Below, one piece after another: positions 17,450 to 25,952 of a stretch of DNA of 64,000 nt; the stretch's first letter is position 1, and every line of letters starts with the position of its first letter. The notes under the pieces were generated by a model, which did no database searches, had not been told where the DNA came from, and was given only the letters and a program-made list of their open reading frames with translations. Both the position numbers and the translations under genes were made by a program. Origin of the DNA: Streptomyces cupreus (GTDB lineage Bacteria > Actinomycetota > Actinomycetes > Streptomycetales > Streptomycetaceae). The stretch lies in assembly GCF_014257025.1 (NCBI RefSeq), contig NZ_JACMSF010000006.1:186001-250000 (forward strand), written 5' to 3'.

Positions 17450-18877
17450 ATGCGCCGCCGACTCCTCGTCATCGTCTTCGCCCTGGTCGCGGGCCTCATC
17501 GTGGCGCTCAGCCTGCCCTTGGTGCGGGCCACCGCGGAGCGTACGGTCCAGCGTTCGTTCATCGGACGGGTCGAGGACGGCGCATGGTTCGCCGACATGG
17601 CGGCCACCGCCCTCGAATCGGGACGGACCGGCCGCCTGGAGGCCGCCGCCGACCGCTATACGGCCCTGTACGACTCGCGGGTCGCCGTCGTCGACGCGGA
17701 CAGCAAGATCGTCGTCGCCCCCCGCCCCCTCGACCTGGAGGAGCCGCAGGTTCGGTCGGCGCTGCTGAGAGCCCTGGCCGACCGGCCCGCGCTGCAGCCC
17801 AGCGTGGTCTGGCCGTGGGACGATCGCCCGTTCGTCCTGGCTGAGCCGGTCAAGCGCGACGGCCGGGTGCTCGGCGCCGTGCTCATCGTCTCGCCCACCG
17901 ACCGGGCCCGTTCCGAGGTCGCCGACCACGTGACCCTTGTCGTCCTGGGCAGCCTCGCCGCACTCGCCGCCGTGGTCATCGCGGTCGCGGCCCCGGTCGT
18001 CCGGTGGGTGCTCCGCCCGGTCCACGAACTGGACCGCGCCACGCACGAGGTCGCCCTGGGGCGGCTGAAGACCAGGGTCTCGGAACGGGTGGGCGCTCCG
18101 GAACTGCGCCGCCTCGCCAACAGCTTCAACGCGATGGCGGACAGCATGCACGCCTCGCAGGAACAGCAGCGCGCATTCGTGGCGCAGGCCTCCCACCAGC
18201 TGCGCAATCCGCTGACCGCGCTCCGGCTGCGGGTGGAGAACCTCGAGGAGTTCGTGAACGACCCACGTGGCCTGCACGAACTGCACTTCGCCGTGGAGGA
18301 GACCGACCGGTTCGGCGAGATCCTCGACGGGCTGCTGCGCATGGCCAGGGCCGAGGCGTCCGAGGCGGAACGCCGGCCCGTCGACGTAACGGCCGTGGTC
18401 GTCCACCGGGTCGACGCCTGGCGGACGGCCTACGAGGCGGAGGGCGTCCCGCTCACGATGCGGGTTCCCGACGGTGTGAGCGCGCTGTCCCTGCCCGACT
18501 GCCTCGACCACGCGCTGGACACCCTGCTCGACAACGCGCTCAAGTTCGGCGACGGCACCCCGGTGGACGTCTCGGTCACGCGGGCCCCGGCCGACGACGC
18601 TGTTGCACCGGGCGGGCAGGACGACGGTGTGGTGGAGGTGACGGTCCGCGACGGCGGCTCCGGGCTGACCGCCGAGGAACTGGCTCAGGCAGGCGGGAGG
18701 TTCTGGCGCAGCACACGCCACCAGAACGTCCGGGGTACGGGACTCGGCCTCGCCCTCACCCGCATGGTGGTTGAGGCGGGCGGCGGCGAACTTCGCCTGG
18801 CGGCGGCCGAGCCGCGCGGGCTCGCGGCCACGATGCGGTTGCCCAGTGCTCCCCCGCCCCCTGTCGCGGCGCCCTGA
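17450..18877 (+). CDS. Sensor histidine kinase
   Basis: 475 residues. A membrane helix at about 5-25 and another at about 163-186 enclose a 135-residue extracytoplasmic sensor domain. A HAMP region follows (LRPVHELDRATHEVALGRL), then the H box FVAQASHQLRNPLTAL with His249, the N box (DTLLDNALKFGDG) and G boxes (VRDGGSGL, GTGLGLALTRMVVEAGG). It phosphorylates the response regulator encoded 15 bp upstream. The gene ends 18 bp from the end of a convergent TAXI lipoprotein gene, which could supply the ligand-bound form that the sensor domain reads; this is inference from position. Confidence 0.93.
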   Translation: MRRRLLVIVFALVAGLIVALSLPLVRATAERTVQRSFIGRVEDGAWFADMAATALESGRTGRLEAAADRYTALYDSRVAVVDADSKIVVAPRPLDLEEPQVRSALLRALADRPALQPSVVWPWDDRPFVLAEPVKRDGRVLGAVLIVSPTDRARSEVADHVTLVVLGSLAALAAVVIAVAAPVVRWVLRPVHELDRATHEVALGRLKTRVSERVGAPELRRLANSFNAMADSMHASQEQQRAFVAQASHQLRNPLTALRLRVENLEEFVNDPRGLHELHFAVEETDRFGEILDGLLRMARAEASEAERRPVDVTAVVVHRVDAWRTAYEAEGVPLTMRVPDGVSALSLPDCLDHALDTLLDNALKFGDGTPVDVSVTRAPADDAVAPGGQDDGVVEVTVRDGGSGLTAEELAQAGGRFWRSTRHQNVRGTGLGLALTRMVVEAGGGELRLAAAEPRGLAATMRLPSAPPPPVAAP

Positions 18878-18895
18878 CCAGAACGTCGGCCGGTG

Positions 18896-19858
18896 TCAGG
18901 GATGCGACTCGCGGAACCAGCGCGCCGCGCCCGGGTGCAGGTCCAGCGGGTAGGTGGCGATCGCCGTACGCCGGTCCAGCCGACGGGCCTCCGGGTGGGC
19001 GCGGATGAGCTGCGACTGCCCCTCGAACAGCAGCCGGGTCAGCCAGTACGCCTCCGCGTCCGGCATGTCCCTCCGCACCACCAGAAAGTTCGGCAAGCTC
19101 ACGGTGGTCACCGCACTCTGCGCCCCGTAGACGACGGCGGGCACGGTGGTCTCCGTGTAGAGCTCGCCGTAGGACCGGGTGAGATCGGCGACCACGTCGC
19201 CGAGGTCGACAAGGCGGATGGGCAACGTCCGGCGGAGCTCGGTGATCGCCGCGGTGGGCAGGCCGCCGCTCCACAAGAAGGCGTCGATCCGCCCGGCGGC
19301 CAGGGCAGCCGTCGCCTCTCGCACATCGAGGCGCACGGTGCTCACGTCCTTGCCCGCAGAGAGCCCTGCGACCTTCAGGATGCGTTCGGCGAGCAGCGCG
19401 GTGCCCGAGCCCGCAGCGCCCACGGAGACCCGCCGCCCGCGGAGCTCCCTCACACTGCGTACCGGGCTGTCGGCGGGGACCACGAGCTGCACGTAGTTGT
19501 CGTAGAGCGCGGCCAGCGCCACCACGGGTACCCGCCCGGTGAACGGCGCGCGCCCGGCGACGGCGTCCGCGGCGGAATCGGCGAGCGTGAAGGCCACCTG
19601 CACGTTGCCCGCGCCCACCCGGCGCAGGTTGTCGACACTGCCCCCGGTGTGCAGGACACGGGCGGACGCGTCGGGCAGCCGGCGCTCGATGAGATCGCCG
19701 TATCCGGCCCCGTACTCCGCATAGACGCCGCCCTGGTTGCCGGTGGCCACGCTGATCTCACCGGAAGGTCGGGACGGCTCATCGCTTCCGGTGCACCCTG
19801 CGAGCAGCATCACCATCATCAGTGCGATGGTGGCGGCAAGCAGGCGTGCCACCGGCAT
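18896..19858 (-). CDS. Second TAXI family solute-binding lipoprotein
   Basis: 320 residues from ATG 19858, with AAGGAGG upstream. The signal peptide ends in a lipobox LLAGC (Cys about 22); the mature part is a TAXI domain (ISVATGNQGGVYAEYGAGYG, HTGGSVDNLRRVGAGNVQV, RGRRVSVGAAGSGTAL, IDAFLWSGGLPTAAIT). It is related to the lipoprotein at 13334-14332 over the whole length but clearly diverged. There is no second permease nearby. It either feeds the shared permease or acts as a ligand-binding partner of the convergent sensor kinase; neither is shown. Confidence 0.9.
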   Translation of the reverse strand: MPVARLLAATIALMMVMLLAGCTGSDEPSRPSGEISVATGNQGGVYAEYGAGYGDLIERRLPDASARVLHTGGSVDNLRRVGAGNVQVAFTLADSAADAVAGRAPFTGRVPVVALAALYDNYVQLVVPADSPVRSVRELRGRRVSVGAAGSGTALLAERILKVAGLSAGKDVSTVRLDVREATAALAAGRIDAFLWSGGLPTAAITELRRTLPIRLVDLGDVVADLTRSYGELYTETTVPAVVYGAQSAVTTVSLPNFLVVRRDMPDAEAYWLTRLLFEGQSQLIRAHPEARRLDRRTAIATYPLDLHPGAARWFRESHP

Positions 19859-20094
19859 GGGGGCCTCCTTGGACACGGCGAACCGGGCTCTGACCGCCGG
19901 GGACGGACCACAGACCACCGACGGACCCACGCGATCAGCCTAACGGGCCTGGAACGGGTGGCGTCATCCTCGGCGGAGGGCGAAGCAGCGTCATGACCTA
20001 CTACTGCGCTGATGCGCCTTTGCGCCGGCTGACTGGCCGCGGCGAAAGCTCTGGGCCAGGGAGCGGGGTGAGAAGGGGATGCGATAGAGACGGT

Positions 20095-20225
20095 CATGAG
20101 AGCGCCCGGTTCGTCCGGAGCGGAGTAGGTCTCGGCGATGGCCTGGTCGAGCTCGGCGTCGGAGTGCAGCGATTCATGGTGGAGGCCGCTGAGACGGAGG
20201 CCGCTGCTGTGCTGGGATCCTGCGA
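20095..20225 (-). pseudogene. Fragment resembling the N-terminal part of the DUF485 symporter partner
   Basis: Minus-strand frame SGLRLSGLHHESLHSDAELD, then QAIAETYSAPDE, parallels LYLSGLRHGSSYTPAELRQA IAQSYAG of the DUF485 gene at 10495-11121. No start, no membrane part and no symporter follow, so it is a relic. The match is short and judged by eye. Confidence 0.4.
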
Positions 20226-20431
20226 CACCGCGCCGCCCCGAGCCGGAACCGGAGCCGGGTAGGCGACGGTCCCCAGAGCGCCACTTCCGATTACCCGCGT
20301 CCTGCCGGCGTCTTGAATACAGCGTCCAACTGCTCGTAGCGGTTCGAACTAACCACGACGGCAACGGCGTTGAACTCGCGAGCAGCGGATTCAGTCCGTT
20401 GGCTCAAAGTCCCGAATCCGCACGCCCGCTG

Positions 20432-20449
20432 AGACGTTTCCGCAGGTCA
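20432..20449. repeat. Attachment-arm repeat, left copy
   Basis: AGACGTTTCCGCAGGTCA, identical to 38974-38991. It ends 12 bp before the left att copy and contains the motif GCAGGTCA, which recurs at 20559, 38860 and 38984 and inverted at 39003. Confidence 0.6.
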
Positions 20450-20461
20450 CATGCCTGCACA

Positions 20462-20507
20462 GTGGGGCGGGTGGGACTCGAACCCACGGCCGACGGATTA
20501 TGAGTCC
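20462..20507. repeat. attL: Left attachment site: duplicated 3' half of the tRNA(CAT) gene
   Basis: 46 bp identical to 39016-39061, covering the acceptor 3' strand, T arm, variable region and anticodon 3' side of the tRNA gene up to GGACTCAT in tRNA sense. The rest of the tRNA is absent: after position 20507 the sequence is unrelated. This is the standard scar of a tyrosine-integrase element that inserted in a tRNA 3' end. Confidence 0.9.
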
Positions 20508-21110
20508 TTTTCGGATCTTCCGATCCGTCCCCACTCTTGCCTCGATCTTCCTATAACTGCAGGTCAGAGGCTCTTTGTCATTCTGCCTCTGCGCCGGCCT
20601 TCCTGATCCTTCCGCGCCCTTCCGTCCCCTGCGTGTCCCCTGGCAGTCCCCCGAGAGCCTTCCCTGAGGAGACGCTTGGGGGTGTTGCTGAATCGACGCA
20701 GGTTGAGCATGGCGTAGTTGAGGTCTCGAACTCTCACGCAGCGGAGTGCCTTACCGATGGAAAGGGCCCCGCCTGGATCCAGCCAGGGCATCCGGCGCTG
20801 GGCCGACAAGGGCCGCCAAGGCGCCGACGGCACCGTGGGGGTGCTGCCCTACCGCAGCCGCTGGGAGGTCGGGTACACCGGCTGATCCCAATTCCCGAAG
20901 CGCCATAGGAGTTCCAATGCCAGGCATTGGATTCCTCATTGGATACCTATCGGACCGCGGCCTACTGTCGAGGACATCGCCGCTCTGACGAACTGCACTC
21001 ACAGTGTCAGTGATCGCAGAGTGTCAGCGGACGCAGCACTTCAGAGCGCGCGATATGCAACCCACCCCTCCGAGCCCCGGCCAGCCGGGCCCGTACCTCG
21101 GAGAAACACC
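20508..21110. other. Left island end: arm-type motifs and coding debris
   Basis: No intact gene. It contains GCAGGTCA (20559), a module at 20621-20756 that is repeated at 27634-27774, and a short plus-strand open stretch (about 20783-20881; RRWADKGRQGADGTVGVLPY, then SRWEVGYTG and a stop) that looks like the end of a lost protein. The DJ-1 gene promoter must lie in the last 100 bp. Confidence 0.5.
20621..20756. repeat. Module repeat, copy A
   Basis: Begins TCCGTCCCCTGCGTGTCCCC and ends AGGTCTCGAACTC...TTACCG. The last 36 bp match 27739-27774 at 32 positions; the first part matches TCCGTCCACTGCGTGTCCAC at 27634. The middle is less alike. Confidence 0.6.
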
Positions 21111-21806
21111 ATGTCGAAGATCCTTTTCGTGATGACCGGCGTCGACTACTGGACGCTGGCTGATGGCACCAAGCACCCGACCGGCTTCTGGGCCGAAGAG
21201 GCCGTCGCCCCGTACAAGGCGTTCAGGGCCGCGGGCCACGAGATCGTCGTAGCCACCCCGGGCGGCGTCGTCCCCACGGTGGACAAGGTCAGCCTCGTCG
21301 CCGAGGTCAACGGCGGCCAGGAGAACGCCGACAAGATCGCGAGCGCGCTCGCCGCGATGACCGAGCTGCAGAACCCGATCAAGCTCGAGGACGTGAACCT
21401 CGACGACTACGCCGTCGTCTTCTACCCCGGCGGTCACGGCCCGATGGAGGACCTCGCCGTCGATGCCACCTCCGGCAAGCTGCTCATCGACACCCTGGAG
21501 GCGGGGAAGCCGCTGGGGGTGGTCTGCCACGCCCCGGCCGCCCTGCTCGCCGCCGTGAAGACCGACGGGTCCAACGCCTTCGCGGGCTACCAGGTGGCCG
21601 CGTTCACCAACTCCGAGGAAGCGCAGGCCGGCTTCGCCGACAAGGCGAAGTGGCTGCTGGAGACCCGCCTGACGGAGGCGGGCGTGCAGGTGCAGCCGGG
21701 CGAGCCGTGGGTTCCCAACGTGGTCGTCGACCGCAACCTGGTCACCGGCCAGAACCCGGCATCCTCCGCCCCCGTCGCCGCGGAACTGCTCAAGAAGCTG
21801 GCATGA
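21111..21806 (+). CDS. DJ-1/PfpI family protein (Hsp31-like glyoxalase/amidase fold)
   Basis: 231 residues from ATG 21111, with GGAG upstream. Class I glutamine amidotransferase-like fold: VVFYPGGHGPMEDL gives the conserved Glu region and GVVCHAPAALL contains the nucleophile Cys139 followed by His140. The N-terminal ILFVMTGVDYWTLADGTKHP and the insertion GFWAEEAVAPY are typical of the Hsp31 branch, which acts as glyoxalase III, deglycase or chaperone. It is followed after 3 bp by a TetR gene, suggesting an operon that responds to reactive electrophiles. Confidence 0.9.
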   Translation: MSKILFVMTGVDYWTLADGTKHPTGFWAEEAVAPYKAFRAAGHEIVVATPGGVVPTVDKVSLVAEVNGGQENADKIASALAAMTELQNPIKLEDVNLDDYAVVFYPGGHGPMEDLAVDATSGKLLIDTLEAGKPLGVVCHAPAALLAAVKTDGSNAFAGYQVAAFTNSEEAQAGFADKAKWLLETRLTEAGVQVQPGEPWVPNVVVDRNLVTGQNPASSAPVAAELLKKLA

Positions 21807-21809
21807 GCC

Positions 21810-22373
21810 ATGGGCACTGACCGGCTGGATGAGGTCCTGGACGCCACCTACGACTGTCTGACCCGGTACGGCGTGCGGCGCACCACCATGGACGACATCG
21901 CCACCACCATGGGCGTGTCCCGGTCAGCGGTCTACCAGTACGTCCGCAGCAAGGACGACGCCTTCCGGCAACTCGCCCACCGCCTGCACACCCAGGCACT
22001 GGAGCGCGCCCGGCAGGCCGCGGCCGCCGAGGACGCCCCGTACGCCGAGCGCGTCCGGGGCGTCCTGGCCGCCAAGCTCGACTTGGCCCTTCAGCTCGCC
22101 GGGGACTCCCCACACACCGCCGAACTCCTGGACGAAAAGGCCCGGCTGTTCGGGGGGATCTGCACCGCCTTCACCGCGGACCTACGTCGCCTGCTGATCG
22201 GCCTGTTCACCGAGGCCGGCACCGTGGGCGGTATCGAGCCCGGCGAGGCGGCTGATATCGCGATCGCCCTGGCGATCGGACTGGAGTCGGTGGGCGACGG
22301 CAGGCTGCTGCTGGGGCCCGCGACCGACGCGCTTCTGTCCGGCCTGCTGGGCGCCCCGGTCGCGACCCGCTGA
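21810..22373 (+). CDS. TetR/AcrR family transcriptional regulator
   Basis: 187 residues. The helix-turn-helix lies at about residues 8-55 (TTMDDIATTMGVSRSAVYQY VRSKDDAF). The C-terminal part is a helical ligand domain with no recognisable subfamily. It starts 3 bp after the DJ-1/PfpI stop codon, so both are on one transcript and it probably controls that operon and perhaps the MFS gene 236 bp downstream. Confidence 0.88.
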   Translation: MGTDRLDEVLDATYDCLTRYGVRRTTMDDIATTMGVSRSAVYQYVRSKDDAFRQLAHRLHTQALERARQAAAAEDAPYAERVRGVLAAKLDLALQLAGDSPHTAELLDEKARLFGGICTAFTADLRRLLIGLFTEAGTVGGIEPGEAADIAIALAIGLESVGDGRLLLGPATDALLSGLLGAPVATR

Positions 22374-22517
22374 CCGCGCGCCCCGGGCGTTCGTTCTCCC
22401 GTTCCTCTGTCGTTTCGCTCTGTGCCGCTGAGCCATGCTCGTTTCCAGCCGGTTCAGCCACCGCAAGGCCCGCCTGGACGTACGTGCCCCTGCACTGAAC
22501 TGCCCCCATCCAGTCCC

Positions 22518-22547
22518 TGCCGCCCTGGCGGAACGGCCAGGGCGGCA
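22518..22547. terminator. Stem-loop between TetR and MFS genes
   Basis: TGCCGCCCTGG pairs perfectly with CCAGGGCGGCA (11 bp) around an 8-base loop, 145 bp after the TetR stop and 62 bp before the MFS start. It could end the DJ-1-tetR transcript or act in the MFS leader. Confidence 0.5.
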
Positions 22548-22609
22548 CCACCGCCCCTGCGGTCCAACACCCCCGTCCCGCCGGACAGCTCTTCCCGAAA
22601 GGCGCCCCC

Positions 22610-24130
22610 ATGTCGTCCAAGCACCGTGTCCTGACCGCGCCTGCCGGCGCTGGATACGGGCTCGTTTACATCCTCGGTCTCGCGGCCACTGTCGTGGCCA
22701 TGATGCAGACCCTGGTCGTGCCCATCCTGACCATCATCCGCGACGAGTTGTCCCTGACCACCTCCACCGCCAGCTGGCTGACCACCGCCACCCTGCTGTC
22801 CGCAGCCGTCTTCACCCCGCTGCTGGGGCGGCTCGGGGACATGCGCGGCAAGCGCCCCGTCCTCATCGGCATCCTGCTGGTCACCGTGGCCGGCTCCGTC
22901 CTTGGAGCCACCACCAGCTCCCTGCCCCTGCTGCTGACCGCCCGGGCGATGCAGGGCGCCTCCACCGCGATCTTCCCGCTGGCCCTGTCGGTGCTGCGCG
23001 ATGAACTGGAGCCCCGCCGGCTGTCCGGCGCCATGGGCGTGATCAGTGGCACCCTTGCGGTGGGTGCCGGGCTCGCCCTGGTCGGCGCGGGACTGCTCAC
23101 CCAGGGCACCGATCCCGACTACCACCGCGTCTTCTGGATGGCCACCGCCCTGTCCCTGATCGCTCTCGTGGGCGTCATCGCCGCCGTCCCGCCCTCCCGC
23201 GAGACCACCGGCGGACGCACCGACTGGGCCGGCGCGGTCACCCTGGCGGCCACCCTCGTCCTGTTTCTGCTGCCCGTTTCCCAGGGCAACACCTGGGGCT
23301 GGACCTCCCCGCGCACCCTGATCCTTTTCGCCGCCGCGGCCGTCCTGGCCACGGTCTGGGTGGTCGTCGAGCGACACGTCAGCGAGCCCATGGTGGACAT
23401 GACCATGTTCGTGCTCCGGCCGGTGCTGTTCGCCAACATCGCCGGTGTGCTGCTCGGCTTCGGCATGTTCACCCAGTTCATCGGCATCGCCTTCCTGGCC
23501 CAGACCCCCAGGGAACTGGCCGACTACGGCTTCTCGGCCTCCGTGCTGGGCGCCGCGACCACTTACCTGCTGCCCAGCACCCTCGCCTCACTGATCGCCG
23601 CGCAGCTGGGCGGCACCCTGGTACGCCGCATCGGCGCCCGCGTGACCCTGGCTGCCGGCGCCGCCTCGGGCGTTGCCGGCTTCGCCTGGCTCGCCCTCGC
23701 CCACGGCAGCACCGCATCCGTCGCCAGCGCGGGCGTCCTTACCGGCATCGCCGTCAGCTTCGGCTTCGCCGCCCTGCCCGCCTTCATCGCCCAGGGCGTG
23801 CCCGCCCACCAGAGCGGCATCGCCAACAGCATCAACTCCATCGCCCGTTCGGTCGGCAGCTCCGCAGGCTCGGCCGTCATCGCCACCGTGCTGGCCGCCA
23901 ACACCCTGCCCCATCTCCCGCCCGGCACCCCTGCGCTGCCGGCCGAGACGCAGTACAGCGTCGTCTTCGCCCTCGGTGCCCTGGCCTTCGCTCTCATCGC
24001 CCTGGTCGCCCTCACCGGCCTCAACTTCAACGGCACGACGCCCAGCCGCATCGTGCGGCAACCGGCCAACAGCCTCCCGGCTCCGTCGGCACCGCCACAA
24101 CCTGCTGTGCTGAACACCGCTGGCAACTGA
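22610..24130 (+). CDS. MFS transporter, DHA2-type drug exporter
   Basis: 506 residues with about 14 membrane helices. Loop 2-3 has the MFS signature LGRLGDMRGKRPV; the helix-5 motif C appears as GTLAVGAGLALVGAG-like sequence. The C-terminal half repeats the fold and ends in a short cytoplasmic tail. Proteins of this build expel drugs or dyes using the proton gradient. A start at ATG 22610 follows GAAAGGCGCCCCC. It is preceded by the TetR gene, the usual setting of a regulated efflux pump. Confidence 0.9.
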   Translation: MSSKHRVLTAPAGAGYGLVYILGLAATVVAMMQTLVVPILTIIRDELSLTTSTASWLTTATLLSAAVFTPLLGRLGDMRGKRPVLIGILLVTVAGSVLGATTSSLPLLLTARAMQGASTAIFPLALSVLRDELEPRRLSGAMGVISGTLAVGAGLALVGAGLLTQGTDPDYHRVFWMATALSLIALVGVIAAVPPSRETTGGRTDWAGAVTLAATLVLFLLPVSQGNTWGWTSPRTLILFAAAAVLATVWVVVERHVSEPMVDMTMFVLRPVLFANIAGVLLGFGMFTQFIGIAFLAQTPRELADYGFSASVLGAATTYLLPSTLASLIAAQLGGTLVRRIGARVTLAAGAASGVAGFAWLALAHGSTASVASAGVLTGIAVSFGFAALPAFIAQGVPAHQSGIANSINSIARSVGSSAGSAVIATVLAANTLPHLPPGTPALPAETQYSVVFALGALAFALIALVALTGLNFNGTTPSRIVRQPANSLPAPSAPPQPAVLNTAGN

Positions 24131-24284
24131 CCCTGACGGTCAGCACATCCCTCTCGCTGAACAGGCCCATCCCCGCCCAAGGTTCAGCCCATCCAGCTCA
24201 CATGAAAGGAATGCTCGACGTCGTGTGACACGGCCGGCACAACACCCCGCCCTCCGCACCCACCCCGACCCAAGGAGACTCCCC

Positions 24285-24947
24285 ATGAAGATCGGCATCA
24301 TCGGCGCCGGCAACATCGGCGGCAACCTCACCCGGCGGCTGACCGCCCTCGGGTACGACGTGTCCGTAGCCAACTCCCGCGGCCCGCACACCCTGACCGC
24401 GCTGGCCGAGGAGACCGGCGCCACCCCGGTAGCCGTGATCGAAGCGGCCCGCGGCGCCGAGATCGTCGTGGTCACCATCCCGCTCAAGAACATCCCCGAC
24501 CTTCCGCCCGGCCTGTTCGACGGGGCCGCCGACGGCTTCGCCGTGATCGACACCGGCAACTACTACCCCAAGGAGCGCGACGGGAGGATCGCCGCGATCG
24601 AGGACAAGGGGCTCACCGAGAGCCGCTGGACCCAGCAGCACCTCGGTCACCCGGTGATCAAGGCGTTCAACGGCACCTACGCCCAGGACATCCTCGACAA
24701 GCCACGCCCGAAGGACGACCCCGAGCGCATGGCGCTGCCGGTCGCGGGCGATGACGAGGCCGCCAAGAAGTTCGTCCGCGACCTCATCGACGAGCTCGGT
24801 TTCGACACCGTGGACGCCGGCGGCATCGACGACTCCTGGCGCCAGCAGCCCGGCACCCCGGTCTACGGCCTGCGCGGCGGCGTCGACGCGGTGACGAAGG
24901 CCCTGGCCGGGGCGTCCCCCAAGCGCCCGGCCGCGTTCCGGGAATAA
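24285..24947 (+). CDS. NAD(P)-binding protein, NADPH-dependent F420 reductase-like
   Basis: 220 residues from ATG 24285 behind AAGGAG. A Rossmann motif stands at the N-terminus (IGIIGAGNIGGNLTRRLTA), followed by NSRGPHTL, which fits binding of the NADP 2'-phosphate. The rest (VIDTGNYYPKERDGRI; HPVIKAFNGTYAQDI) resembles the F420-dependent NADP reductase / YadQ-type family. Cofactor use is by family only. It is encoded ahead of a LysR regulator. Confidence 0.85.
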   Translation: MKIGIIGAGNIGGNLTRRLTALGYDVSVANSRGPHTLTALAEETGATPVAVIEAARGAEIVVVTIPLKNIPDLPPGLFDGAADGFAVIDTGNYYPKERDGRIAAIEDKGLTESRWTQQHLGHPVIKAFNGTYAQDILDKPRPKDDPERMALPVAGDDEAAKKFVRDLIDELGFDTVDAGGIDDSWRQQPGTPVYGLRGGVDAVTKALAGASPKRPAAFRE

Positions 24948-25001
24948 GGCTCCGGATGCCGCCCAGCCCGCCTTGCTATAGGGAACGGATAGGATTCCTT
25001 C

Positions 25002-25952
25002 GTGAGACATAAGGATCCCGATGGCCCGATCCGGGTGCGGCAGTCCGCTGCGGCACCCTCACCGGACCTGAACCTGCTGCGCACCTTCCTGGCTGTGTAC
25101 CGCTCCGGTTCCTTCACCGCCGCCGCCGGACTGCTGGGCCTGTCCCAGCCCACGGTGACCACCCAGATCCGGGCCCTGGAACGGCAGACGGGCCGCGAGC
25201 TGTTCCAGCGCCTGCCGCGCGGCGTCGCCCCGACACCCGTCGCCCACGACCTGGCGGCCCGCGTGGCCGCGCCCCTCGACGCGCTCGCCGCCGTCGCCGG
25301 GCACGACATCGCACCAGACGAGCCGGCCGCCCCCGTCCATCTGGCAGGGCCTGCCGAGCTGCTGTGCACCCGGGTCCTGCCGACGCTCGCCCCGCTGGCC
25401 GCCGACGGTGTACGGCTGCGCGTGACCATGGGCCTGACCGACCCGCTCCTGGAGGAGTTGCGCTCCGGACGCTATGACCTGGTGATCGCCACCGTCCGGC
25501 CGCGCGGGAGGGCGCTGGCCGCCGTGCCGTTGATGGACGAGGAGTTCGTCCTGGTCGCCGCGCCCGCCTGGGCCGACCGCCTGAGGGAGCGGCTGGCCGC
25601 CGACGGCCCGGCCGCGCTGCACGCCGTCCCCCTGGTCACCTACGCCGAGGATCTGCCCATCGCCCGCCGCTACTGGCGCCACGTCTTCGGCACGCGGCTG
25701 TCGTGCCCCGCTGCCGTCACCGTGCCCGACCTGCGCGGCGTACTCGCCGCGGTCGCCGCGGGAGCCGGTTTCACCGTCCTGCCCCGCTTCCTGTGCCAGG
25801 ACGAACTCGCCTCCGGCGCCCTGGTGCCCCTGCACGAACCAGACGACCCGCCCATCAACACCGGCTACCTCGTCCAGCGCCCCGGCAGGCCCGACAACCC
25901 CGACGTCACCCGGGTCCGCGACCTCATCCTCGAGGCGGGCCGCACCTGGTGA
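25002..25952 (+). CDS. LysR family transcriptional regulator
   Basis: 316 residues from GTG 25002. Residues about 24-85 form the winged helix-turn-helix (LNLLRTFLAVYRSGSFTAAA; LSQPTVTTQIRALER), and the remainder is a periplasmic-binding-protein-like effector domain. It lies 54 bp after the F420-reductase-like gene on the same strand; LysR genes more often face away from their targets, so the target is uncertain. The upstream DNA has GGAACGGATAGGATTCC, a loose inverted repeat that might be an autoregulatory site. Confidence 0.9.
   Translation: MRHKDPDGPIRVRQSAAAPSPDLNLLRTFLAVYRSGSFTAAAGLLGLSQPTVTTQIRALERQTGRELFQRLPRGVAPTPVAHDLAARVAAPLDALAAVAGHDIAPDEPAAPVHLAGPAELLCTRVLPTLAPLAADGVRLRVTMGLTDPLLEELRSGRYDLVIATVRPRGRALAAVPLMDEEFVLVAAPAWADRLRERLAADGPAALHAVPLVTYAEDLPIARRYWRHVFGTRLSCPAAVTVPDLRGVLAAVAAGAGFTVLPRFLCQDELASGALVPLHEPDDPPINTGYLVQRPGRPDNPDVTRVRDLILEAGRTW

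Larger units (their letters stand above)
19859..20461. other. Remnant-rich spacer left of the island
   Basis: About 600 bp without an intact gene. It holds the promoter of the second TAXI gene, a DUF485-protein-like fragment (20095-20225, minus strand) and, at 20432-20449, an 18-bp stretch identical to 38974-38991 at the right island end. Confidence 0.5.

Noticed and set aside
20462..20507. Second tRNA gene
   Set aside because: Only the 3' half is present; the 5' acceptor strand and D arm are missing, so it is an att copy.
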